A model generated the notes under the pieces. That model did not search any database and was not told the origin of the DNA. It saw only the letters and a program-made list of their open reading frames with translations. This document shows positions 38,301 to 48,217 of a stretch of 64,000 bases of DNA, one piece after another. Where the stretch lies: the NCBI RefSeq assembly GCF_949628265.1, contig NC_088789.1, forward strand, positions 35,333,883 through 35,397,882. The letters run 5' to 3'. The translations under genes and the position numbers were made by a program. Source of the stretch: Cloeon dipterum. Taxonomy: Eukaryota; Arthropoda; Insecta; Ephemeroptera; Baetidae. Positions within the stretch are counted from its first letter, which is position 1. Each line of letters starts with the position of its first letter.

Positions 38301-38785
38301 TATATATAATTGTGAAATGTCCTTTTTTTAATGATTTTCCTCACTTTTCGGGGCAGAGGACGCAGTGGCCGCAATTCCAGTTAGCTTTGTTGTCTTTTTC
38401 TAAAAGCCACGAATTTTAGTACAGAAAGGAAATTTCGATATGATATTCCACGTACGTTATTAGTGTCCGGTTTAGAGGTGGTTTCCATGGTTGTGGTTGT
38501 TACATTGCAGGAACGAGGGAATTTCGAGCAGCACTTTTTGATGCTGATCCGGCGAGCTAAATTTGTACGATGCACTGCAGAAATACACCTAATTAAATTC
38601 GGAGAAAAATTTAAACCTTGAACCAACCAAATTTGATTCGTATTACATTATTGCGACGAACAGCAGCTGTTACAGTCTGAAAGTTTAAGAAGATTTTGCA
38701 TCATCTTATTTAAGGCACAAAATAATTTATTTACAACAATGGAGATGAGCGCCAGAAATGCGGCAAGCATTGAATTCCACTGCAT
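35376..38785 (-). CDS. CTL-8: array member lacking CTLD1 (three CTLDs)
   Basis: Start MQWNSMLAAFLALISIV. The mucin exon is long (37674-38293, about 207 residues, rich in Thr, Ser, Ala, Asp and Ile) and ends CLNNACDTQ. The next exon is not the PSLLDA exon but the linker that normally follows CTLD1 (starts 37610, GCPFPQCPTLPC). The four exons of CTLD1 are gone, yet both sides are phase 0, so the frame is kept. The 63-nt intron between them is a hybrid: its 5' half matches the intron after the mucin exon of CTL-7, its 3' half the intron before that linker. CTLD2 core 37009-37253 (QPD), CTLD3 core 36164-36302 (EPE), CTLD4 terminal 35376-35623 (EPS). The linker before CTLD4 also lost a cysteine (PSSSVTCFDYNC). 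A looser GTACGT donor replaces the usual one after exon 3. Confidence 0.82.
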
Positions 38786-39365
38786 AATATTCCTTTCAAC
38801 TTGAAAATGATTAATCAACACAGTGATTTGTGCAATTTAAATGTCACTCCTACACTCACCTATCTTATTGGAAAAATAGTACCTATATTATTTTGAAAAT
38901 AACATATTTCGACAGGCTGTCAGGCTGCAAATGATCGAAACTTTCCAAGTAACGACCGGGGAGGCAGTGGGAATGACGTTGCGGTGTGTGCCAACTCCGG
39001 ATGTCGCTCTTTACATCCTGTGCCCTGCTATGGGAAAATTATTTCTCGAACATACTGCAGCTTCATTTCAGATATTCATGCTGTATAAAGAATATTGTGT
39101 GGATGTGACGTCAAACACTCTCATTGACGTCAACTATTTGCTCGCTCCACATTTTCTAGTTCTGCTATAACGTGTGAACAGAAATTGATATAAAAATGCT
39201 GCAATTTTCTAAAATCAGCTGTTAAATTATTTATTTAAAAAGAATCAGAGACATTGTTGATTATACTCCAATTTGGCAAAAATATTTTTATTTTATGCTT
39301 AACATAATTTTCATTAAAAATCCCTTAAAAATGTTCAATAAAGTAACAATACTTCATGTTTTCAG
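38786..39365. other. CTL-8 upstream region
   Basis: Aligned with the upstream regions of CTL-6 and CTL-7, including CCGGATGT at 38997-39004 and TGACGTCAA at about 39106. No exon seen. Confidence 0.5.
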
Positions 39366-39650
39366 CGGCGAAGGATGAGGATTTGGTCTTTGGAGCCGAA
39401 ATTCCAGGAAAGCCAGGGTGGTGAGTGATTGAAATTATATTATTTGCATCAATTAGCGGCGCTTTTAAAGGTCCTTGGTTCATTTGAACACTTGCCAGCA
39501 GCCAAAGATTATGCTTTGAGTCGGGATTTGGTGCATTCCAAGACGGATTTCAATTTGAAAAAAATATCTCATATTTTTAATGTCTCCAAAAATGTCATCA
39601 GGATCAGACCATTTATTTTGAAACACATACAAAGAGAATAATCAATAAAG
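39366..39650 (+). other. Possible plus-strand exon fragments, unidentified
   Basis: 39373-39420 is bounded by a good acceptor (TTTTCAG) and a good donor (GTGAGT) and reads KDEDLVFGAEIPGKPG in one frame. A second open stretch at about 39460-39641 reads LPAAKDYALSRDLVHSKTD and ends in a stop followed by AATAAA. The two do not join in frame by the splice sites I can see, so they may be pieces of a gene or of a repeat. They occupy the place where CTL-9's missing exons 13-23 would lie. Confidence 0.2.
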
Positions 39651-39739
39651 CAAATTGTAATTTTATCACTAATTTCATCCAGTTGTCTTCAAATTAACTA
39701 CGGTTGCTGCAAAATTACTTTTTTTTATTAATTATTAAT

Positions 39740-42319
39740 TTAAAAAATGTCAATAATTACCTCGCAGATGAATTTTCGTGTCTGTGCACAGCCTAGGTCA
39801 TTAAAAACCATCAGGTTCGGGTCAAATTCCATTTTCATCTCCAAGCAACGCTCCGTCAACGGGTTATTAGGCGTCGTTGGCTGCCAGTTTGAGAAATTTT
39901 GGTAAAGCAGGCTTCTTGATCCGCAAAATCCGTAGGTGAACTCGCAGCCGACACCCTGGTTGGTGCCGGACGTCCAGTAAAAATTGCTCCTGTCCTTGAA
40001 CTCAACTAATAATTAAATATTAGCAACTCAAGTGTTGCTTTATCGAACCCTTGTTCATGGCCGCTAAACAGGATAGTTCTTGGAACGATTCGACGCTCAA
40101 CAATTGCATTCCGTACTTGCAGCATTCGGTTTGAGCGTCGTTCCAAGTCTTGGAGACGTTAGAAATCAAGTACTGACGCCCGCAAGCCAATTTGAACACG
40201 CCCTCTGAGCTACCTGTGATTATTTCATTAAGTTTTCAAAATAATTTGAAGAAAGGATGCAATCAAACTTTGCCAATTCAGTGAATTGTTGATTTGGCAC
40301 GGCATCGTCGGACATTCTGGAAATGCGCATCCGACAGCTTTGGTCTACGTTTTAAAATTAATTTGGAATGGTGCATGGAATCAGGTCGTCAGGTGTACCT
40401 CGCAAACGTATTTGATTTGATAGGAAGCATCGCAGGGCACGTCGTTCATCAGCAGGTTGTAGGGAGGCGTGCCTGGGCCCGCCATCATGTGCAGGCAGTG
40501 CTCGTTATTTTGCCAATTGTCGGGATTGCCTGGCCTGAATATAAGGTTGGACGTGACGTTGATCACCGGCTGGTCCATGCACCAAATGAACTGGCCGCTC
40601 GTGCGGATGTTGCTCGCCGCTGTCCACCAGGTGTCGTTCAAACCGTAATTCGGAACTGAAATTTTTTTCTCAATTCTGGTTTCTCTGTCAATTTATAATA
40701 ATTACTAGTGAGCATTTTGGAGAAGCACAGATATTCTGCCGTGGTTTCAAAGGTCACCAGTTTCATGTTCCGCGCGCAGCATTGAGAAGCTGCTACTGCC
40801 CATTCCGTCTGTACATATTTGGTGAATTGGTTTGTTCTTTTGCATGTTTTTTAAGTTACTATAACGTCACTAAAAAAGTACATGTTGTCACAGGCGAATC
40901 GCAAGACTCCTCCAATAGTGGCTCCGACAGATGCTGTTTACATAGATGAGAATTAAATCTATAGTTTTTTTTTATGTAAAATATGATATACTGTTTAGGT
41001 TGTTGCTAGCATCAAGTAAGGAAGGCTGTGGAGATTATTTCTACTCCAAAACAATTCATGAAGCGGTATATTGAAGAGGTTACCTGTGTCACACACGTGT
41101 GTGGAAGGCATGGAGGCGTTGTTGTTTTGGTTCTTATTGTAGTTGTTTTTAAAGTCATGGTTGTAGTTGGGGCTGGAGTTGAGGTTGATGTCATGGTCGT
41201 CGTGGTTGTAGTTGTGGTGATTTGTATATCTGTCGAAGATGAAGTTGACGCTGGAATTGCTGATGAGGTTGCAGTTGAGGTTGAAATCATTGTTGTAGTT
41301 GTTTGTGTATCGGTTGAAGATGAGGATGAAATTGAAGTTAGAGCTGGAGTTAAAGAAGAGGCTAGAGTTGAGGTTGAAGTCGTGCTCATCATGGTTGTTG
41401 TTATTGTGGTTGTTTGGGAATCGGTTGAGCTTTGAGTTGTCGTTGGTTGTGTTCTGGTTGAAGTTGAGGTTGGGAATGAAGTAAAGGCTGAAGTTAAAGG
41501 TAAGGTTGGAGTTGAGGTGGAAGTCATGGACATCATGGTTGTTGTTGTGGTTGTTTGGGTATCGGTTGAGCGTTGAGTTGAGGTTGGTTGTGTTATGGTT
41601 GAAGTTGAAGTTGATAGTGAAGTAAAGGCTGGAGTTAAAAGGGAGGTTGGTGTTGAAGTTGAAGTCGTGGTCATCATGGTTGTTTGTGTATCGGTTGAAG
41701 ATGAAGTTGAGGTTGGAGTTATAGTGGTTGTGGTTGTTGAGGACGTGTCTGTTGATGTTGCAACAGGAGTGCTAGTGGGAGGTTCCGTTGCTGTAGTCAT
41801 TTCGGACAAAGTGGTCTCTATCGTCATCTCTGAAACGCAAAACTCAGGTGACTCATAATATAATTACGAATTTACCTTCATCCAGGATGCTCAAAGTGCT
41901 TGCAAGCGTGGTTTTGAATGCAATTTTCTTTTATTTATTTATTTTTTTAATTAATTTTGACCTCTAGGTTTGTGAGTATTGGCTTACAGCAGATGATTTT
42001 GAGCTGGTTTGCATAGCTTTTGTCGTCTTGGTCACGTTGCATTGATTTCTGCTTCTCGCGCAGCACTTTTGGATGTAGACCCTGCGGTGTGCAGTGACAC
42101 GCACTGCAAAACAACTCGGTATAAACCATTTGTATTCTATATAATTCTATATTTAATACCAATTTCTATTCGTATTGTTTTACGATTGCCGGATCTTACG
42201 GCCTATAAAAAGAAAGCGTATATGTATTCATGTTCAAAGAGAGAAAAATCAAAGCGATTCACATCTGAGAAGGAGAGCACCAAAATCGTGGCTACAACTA
42301 ATTGTAAGTTCCAAAGCAT
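39740..42319 (-). CDS. CTL-9: array member with CTLD1 and CTLD2 only
   Basis: Start MLWNLQLVVATILVLSFSD; Cys-Cys segment QKCCARSRNQCN; a very long mucin exon (41084-41829, about 249 residues) built of Thr/Ser-rich repeats of about 30-40 residues; CTLD1 core 40399-40655 (NPD, ND); linker exon GCAFPECPTMPC; CTLD2 exons about 40050-40212 and 39740-40005. CTLD2 has TPN in place of MPD. After FICE the frame runs VIIDIF to a TAA at 39740, where paralogs splice on to the next linker; no array exon is recognisable further downstream. The product would be a two-CTLD lectin on a long stalk, or the gene is a 3' truncated copy. No GTAAGT-like donor stands out after FICE, which favours termination there. 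Confidence 0.72.
41084..41829 (-). repeat. Higher-order repeat in the CTL-9 mucin exon
   Basis: At least three related blocks of roughly 110-130 nt recur (near 41230-41350, 41400-41540, 41560-41700), each encoding a TQTTTT core followed by STSTPT-like and ALTS/AFTS segments. This is a repeat of repeats, longer than the simple Thr runs in the other copies. Confidence 0.65.
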
Positions 42320-42744
42320 GCATCGTTTTCTCATTTCCGTAGAACCTGTGTATTAACATATTAATTTAAAACATCTCATACCTCATCCCTATGTAACTCA
42401 CGACCTTTTGGAAAATATTGGATTGAGGGTGTCGACTGCCTGCAGGCTGCAGCTGATATGTTTCAGTTGCCGACTGTTTTTGAGCAAAGTTAAGCCGAAC
42501 TCGTGCAGCGCGCACTGAACGGACGTGGTGTCCGGTGATTATCATGTCAAGCCCGCATTTTATTTTGACAAATTACACCATGATGGGATAGTAAGTGCAT
42601 TGGAATGAAACGAGTTTTTAATGTGCCCTATAGCTATTTTATTTTACTTCAATATTAAAGATTTAGTTTCACAAAATTGAAAAATCAAAATCATCTTCAA
42701 GTTCACGCTGCCTGCTGGAATTATTAATTATCTATTAACATATT
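42320..42744. other. Short intergenic between CTL-9 and CTL-10
   Basis: No exon and no CCGGATGT octamer seen; the CTL-9 upstream region is unlike those of its neighbours. Confidence 0.4.
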
Positions 42745-45700
42745 TCATTTATAAAAATCAATCGTTACTTCGCAGAGAAACCGGGTTGCCATGTCACAAG
42801 ATAAGTCATTGAAGATGGTGGCCGAGGCATCGCCGCCGCTCATGACCATGTTGATGCAGTTTTCACCGTAGGGCGAATCAGGTTGAGCTGTTCCCCAACG
42901 AAGGTCGCTGCCTACCAACGTGCCGTCAGGGCACCAGCCGAATTTGTTGACGCACCCGATTCCGTTATCCGTGCCTGACGTCCAGATGTAACCGAAAGGC
43001 CAGCCAGCAGCTGTAATTATTGTTAGAGGGATGATGGCTCTATTTTTAAACATGTCACATTTGAAGCCGTTGTGAATGCAAACTCGTTCTGCATCCGTCT
43101 CAACGGAAACGAGTTTCATTCCGAACGAGCAGCACTCGTAATACGCGTCTTTGTAAGATTTCTGAAAATTATTTGATCGGTAAAATAGTCCTCCGTGAGA
43201 TTATTGATTTGAATTAACCGAGTCTTTGTGTAAGAAGTATTTTCGGCCGCAAAATGTTTGGTACTGTCCACTGGGGCCTGTTTCGAATTAATTGGGTTTA
43301 TTTAATTTTTATTCCTGGTCAAAACCTGTCATTGCTGTCACTTCGGCAACCTTAGCTGGCTGCGGAACAAGTATTTTGAAAGTCAATACTGTCTTTGACG
43401 AAGTTTCTGAGCCCACCAATCGATTCCTGAGTGTCGAATTAGGTAAAATGGATATTTTTCCGACCAAAAAGTCGAGCGCGACGCCAATGAACCTTTTTTC
43501 CCGCCAAAACAATATGAATGCAAGAAGTGCGCATGCATGAGAGCTGACTGGATGTGACAAGGAAATCATTCGTACAGTGCTCAAACCAGCACTCACGCAT
43601 GCGCACTTCTCGCATTCATTTTGTTTTGGCGGGAAAAAAGTTCGCACATCTCGCTGAACTTTTTTAACGGAAAAAACATCCATTTTACCTAATTCGACCC
43701 TCAGAAATCGATTGGTGTGCTCAGACACGTTGCCAAAGATGGTCGTTAAGTCAAATTATTGTTTTAAATACGTTAACAGTGCAGTTGTAGTCGTAGCAGG
43801 GGACCGAGTTACACGGCTTGACTGGCATCTAACAATAAGAAACATAATTAATTTATGCATCGCCGCGGATATAAGAATTTTTAATACCTGGCAAATGAAA
43901 TGACGAGAATCGGTGCAAGGGGCGTCGTCGAGATAGGCTGCACTCAGGCTGTACGTACCTGCCGGCACGATACGCGAAAAAACGCACCACTGCTGCTCGT
44001 TTAAATTGTCCGGCTGGTTATTGGTCCTGTAAGCCACTCTCCGGTATATTTATTTGGCAAGATTTTATTAAATTCTCACCATTTGGTGTCGTTCCAGAAG
44101 AAAGTGGTGCCCGTGGAGCAGTAGGTGTAGCGAAAGTTGCAGCCCAACTGCGTCCCACTCGTCCAAAACTCGGTGTTGTACCTCAACAAACCTTCGCGGA
44201 AAATGAGTAAATTTTTTAGCAGTTCTCATATTATAATTATACTATTGTCATTGTTCAGCTTGAAGACGTTCTGCATTTCCTGGTCATTCGCCAACGAAAG
44301 CAAGTCCATTCCGATCGAGCAGCACGTGTTGTAGGCTGTTGCCCACGGGAGCTTTTTCACAAATTATAAATTTTTAGGTTGAAAATTTGATTTAAAACAG
44401 TGAAACCCCTCGAACGGTGGAATAAAGATAGTTTTTATCCGTGCCGACCGCCCATCGTCCGTAACTAAAAGCGTCTGCAGAATAATTCTAGTAATAAAAG
44501 AAATTTATTTTAACTGATTCTTTACTGAGCAGTTCCCCTTTGGCGTTGAAAAGAGAATCCTTTTGACAGAAGTTAGTACTGGAATGAGAAACTTTAAAAA
44601 GAACATACTTGTTTGACGCATGACGATTTGGCCGGGCAGGTAGGTGAGCAATCCGTTTGATTTCCCTATTTTTCGTAAAGAAATTAACCTCGAGTAGATT
44701 ATGAAGTTGAACTATCTCACCTCGCAAATAAATAATCGCGTTTCTCTGCACGGTAAGTCATTGATGTTAATCAGTTTCGGATCGAAATCGAGTTTTATCT
44801 CCAAACATTGCTCTGTTAGCGGATTGTCGGGCATTCCTGGCCGCCAGTTTGAAAAATTTTGGTACAGCAACGTCCTCGAGCCGCAAAATCCGTATGTAAA
44901 TTCGCAGCCGAAGCCCTGGTTGGTGCCAGAAGTCCAGAAAGTGTTGCTGGTGTCCCGGAATTGGACTTTCCAATCGAGATTAGGGATTTCTCTCCATCAT
45001 TCAAATTCAATTTACTTTTATTCATGGCCGCCAGACATACAAGTTCTTGAAACGACTCGATGCTCAACAGTTTCATTCCGTATTTGCAGCATTCTGTTTG
45101 CGCGTCGGCCCAGGTCTTTGCCACCTTGGAAATGAAATACTGACGCCCGCAAGCCGGCCTGAACACGCCGTCAGAGTTGCCTATGAGATTATGATGATTA
45201 TAATTAACAAAAATAATAATAAGAGCGGAGACTATCGAACTTTGCCAGTTTTGTGAATTGCTGAGTTTGGCAGCTTCCGTTTGGCACGGCACCGTCGGAC
45301 ATTGAGGAAACGGACATCCCAAAGCAGCCGTCTAGAATTTAAACTTATAATAAAAAGACCGTTCAATTTCGATCCTCTTTTGTACCTCGCAAACGAATCT
45401 GGCGTAGAAATCATTGAGACAAGGACGGTCGTTAATGAGAAGGTTATTCGGGGGTGTGCCTCCTCCCACGACCATCTCAAAGCAGTTCTCTCTTCCTCCA
45501 GAATTGTTGGGCTCGCCGGGAAAAAATTTTAGTCCGGAAACACTTTGAGCCGGGCTGGCCGTGCACCAAATGTAGGAACCGGTGATTTTGTTGCTTGCCG
45601 CTGTCCAAAAGGCGCCTCCTATGCCGTAGTTTGGCACTGACATTTGTAAAACTCGCCATTTTATAGTTTTGATGACTAATATTTTAATTGTAATGCGTAC

Positions 45701-47125
45701 CAGTGAGCATTTTGGAGAAGCACAAATATTCATCCGAGGCTTCAAAGCTCACCAGCTTCATGTTTCGAGCGCAGCATTGCGACGCTGCTCCAGCCCAGTC
45801 GGCCTTTGTTTTAATTTTTATTTTAGGTTCTACTGCATAAGAATTCATTTCTTACCGATGTATCGCTGAAAAAGTACATGTTACCGCACGAAAATCGAAA
45901 AGATCCCCCAACAGCCGCACCAACTGATGCTAATACAAAATAAAATAGAATTAAAAATAAAAAGAGGAATCTCGTACTATTAATGTAGCCATTTGCGTCC
46001 AACAACGAGGGCTGCAAAAAATAAATAAAAATAAAATGCGCCGTAGCAATTTCCGGGCTTCCTACCTGAGTCACACATGAGTATTTCAGACATGGTGGCA
46101 GAGTCGTGGTCGTCGTAGTTGTTGTAGTGGTTGTCGTTGTCGTAGTTGTTGTGGTGGGGGTAGTTGTTGTAGTGGTGGTAGTTGTCGTAGTTGTTGTGGT
46201 GGGAGTAGTTGTTGTAGTGGTGGTAGTTGTCGTAGTTGTTGTGGTGGGGGTAGTTGTTGAAGTTGTAGATGTTGTTGTAGTGGGGGTAGTTGTAGTGGTG
46301 GTAGTTGTCGTAGTTGTTGTGGTGGGGGTAGTTGTGACTGTCGTTTCTGCCGCTGTAGTTTTCACCGTTGTAGAGGCTGCCGTTAAAGTGAGGATTGTGC
46401 TGGTTCCGTTAGTAGTAGTTGTCGGTGTTGTAGCTGTGCTTGATGGCCCCTCTGTTGTTGTAGCCACTGTGCTGGTTGACGTCACTTCCGGAGTTGTGGT
46501 CCCAACTTTGGTCGTTTCAGCGATTGCTGTTGGTGGGCCTGTGGTGGTAACAGTTGATGGGCTTTGAATTTCCATTGTTTGCGTCGGTTCGGATTCGGAA
46601 AAAGTGGTCTTGAATTCGGACAGTGTTGTCTGAAGAATTGTTTCCTCCGTGGCGGGCGGTAGAGCTTTAAGATCAGTAAATTACGGGCTCTGTACTCGTA
46701 TTATATGAAATTTTAAAATTTACAAGTCTCCTGCTCCGAAACGGTGGTTCTAATCGCAGATGTTGTCCTCTTCTTGAAAAATGGATTGAAATGATTTTTG
46801 AATTAATGGATTAATTTTACGTGGGTTTTTGGTGGAGTGGGCGAGGCAGTGGTCGTTGAGTTGCAGCGATTGTAACTCGAGCAGCATTTCTTGATGAAAA
46901 TCCTGCGAGCTGGAGTCTTTCGCACTGCAAAGAGACCATAGGCTACTCCTACTTTTAATTTATTTCAAATTCTTACCGTATTTCACTTTAATAACTAAAC
47001 GTTTAGCTTCTGAATCGGTCTGGAAAACGAATAAATTAGGATTGATGGCACAGAAAATGACTCAATATCACAATTAATGAGCTTGAGAGTGCCAGCAATA
47101 AAGCAAAGAAGTGAAAGGGCAACAT
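42745..47125 (-). CDS. CTL-10: secreted mucin-like protein with four C-type lectin domains
   Basis: Start MLPFHFFALLLALSSSLI. The Cys-Cys segment reads IKKCCSSYNRCN. Key exons: mucin 46066-46664 (about 200 residues, ending PPCLKYSCVTQ), CTLD1 core 45386-45636, CTLD2 core 44721-44965, CTLD3 core 43888-44026, CTLD4 terminal 42745-43010. Motifs: EPN, MPD, QPD, QPD. CTLD4 ends FLCEVTIDFYK then stop. The exon ending NDTKW has a clear GTGAGA donor here, which fixes the splice phase for the same junction in all paralogs. The intron between the CTLD3-CTLD4 linker exon (about 43770-43829) and the PAKVAEVTAMT exon (about 43325-43360) is enlarged by a fold-back element. Confidence 0.86.
43386..43748. 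mobile_element. Fold-back MITE, copy 1
   Basis: About 363 bp with long terminal inverted repeats of roughly 150 bp: the left arm starts TACTGTCTTTGACGAAGTTT and contains CCACCAATCGATTCCTGAG, the right arm ends with the complement. Each arm includes CCCGCCAAAACAAT and GCGCATGC. No coding capacity, so a non-autonomous DNA element. A GTCAA is found on both sides but is not shared by copy 2, so the target duplication is unsettled. It lies in an intron of CTL-10. Confidence 0.75.
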
Positions 47126-47426
47126 ATTCTTCTTTAAAAAGCTGCTGCAAATTGACATTAAAATATTTTCTGGTAATTTAAACGTGAAAAATACGTGTGG
47201 CACGGGCGCTGTTAGGCCGAAAAGTGTGCTCCAGCAAGCCGAAACAGCGGAAATGAAACTCATGCGAACAACGGATGTTTTTCAGCGTCCACCCAAAATT
47301 TTATTGTTAATAACTAGTTTTTACGTTTCATATAAATTTTAAACTCATTTTTCGTCTTTTCAAGCCTGGACATTCAATTATTCTTTCAGCACAATTAATA
47401 TTTTCTTGTTTTTTCTTTGCTAACAG

Positions 47427-47575
47427 CTGATTGGCCCGGTGATTGGTGAATCGACCGTTGGATGGCACATGAGGCTGATGGAAATTTAACAAAATACGTG
47501 GTAAAATTATTATTAGGTCGGCACGCCTCTTTTTCGACGTATCTGATTGGCCGCTGGACTGTCTTCTGATTGGCC
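47427..47575 (-). promoter_or_regulatory. Cluster of CCAAT boxes upstream of CTL-10
   Basis: Four GATTGG cores (complement of CCAATC) lie at about 47428, 47440, 47545 and 47568, three of them in the context CTGATTGGCC. They sit about 300-450 bp upstream of the CTL-10 ATG and could also serve a gene on the other side; NF-Y type binding is inference from the motif. Confidence 0.3.
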
Positions 47576-47624
47576 TGCATTATTTCGACGCCATTTTGAC
47601 TTCTGACTGGCGAGAACGAACGCA

Positions 47625-47822
47625 CAGGTCGCAACCCGGCCCCCGTTGGGAATTACGACTGCGCAGAAGGTTTTGATTTGTGTCACGCATGCGCAGTGAT
47701 GATTTTCAGACTCCCTGTGAGATTTAGATGCGATCTGAACGCACTGCGCATGCTTAAGATGCGCACAAGTTTACTGCGCAGCTTCAACACAGATCGCAAT
47801 CCGGACCCCGATGGTAAAAATT
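47625..47822. repeat. Direct repeats flanking an inverted repeat
   Basis: ACAGGTCGCAACCCGGCCCC near 47625 recurs as ACAGATCGCAATCCGGACCC near 47790. Between them CATGCGCAGTG and CACTGCGCATG form an inverted pair. It could be a small decayed transposon; the TGCGCATG core also occurs in the fold-back MITE. Confidence 0.35.
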
Positions 47823-48217
47823 TAATTCTATTTTCCTCTTCTGAGCAATTGCGGCGTTTTAATGAAACAAATCTGAAGAGAAAATTTAATGGCCTTTAAT
47901 TAAAATGGGCAAATAAATTGACAGCATCGATGACAGTAAAATTTGTGGTAAATGATAAGAGTGGCCCGTGCAATTTTCATTTTCGGGAGGTTTGCCGTCG
48001 ACAGCGGCTGTTGCCAAACAGGACGAGCGCGCGCGCCGTTGATTCACCAGAAACCAAAACCCAAATTTCAGCTTCTCTGCGCACGAAATAATAGAGTGAC
48101 GCACATATTTCCAATTTAATAATTGCTTCTCGATCATATTTTATTCAATTTCTTTTGTATTTTAGATTAACAGACCAAATAAAATAGAAATTTATGTATT
48201 TTTTGCAGATTTCTCAA

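Larger units (their letters stand above)
47126..48217. other. Intergenic between CTL-10 and the lectin-OBP gene
   Basis: Holds the CTL-10 upstream region (ACGGATGT at 47271-47278, a CCAAT-box cluster at 47427-47575), a small direct/inverted repeat at 47625-47822, and at about 47990-48022 a stretch resembling the DNA just upstream of the lectin-OBP start codon. No complete gene seen. Confidence 0.45.

Noticed and set aside
43386-43748. Hairpin region read as a non-coding RNA gene
   Set aside because: A second copy at 49177-49553 with the same terminal arms is better explained as a MITE family.
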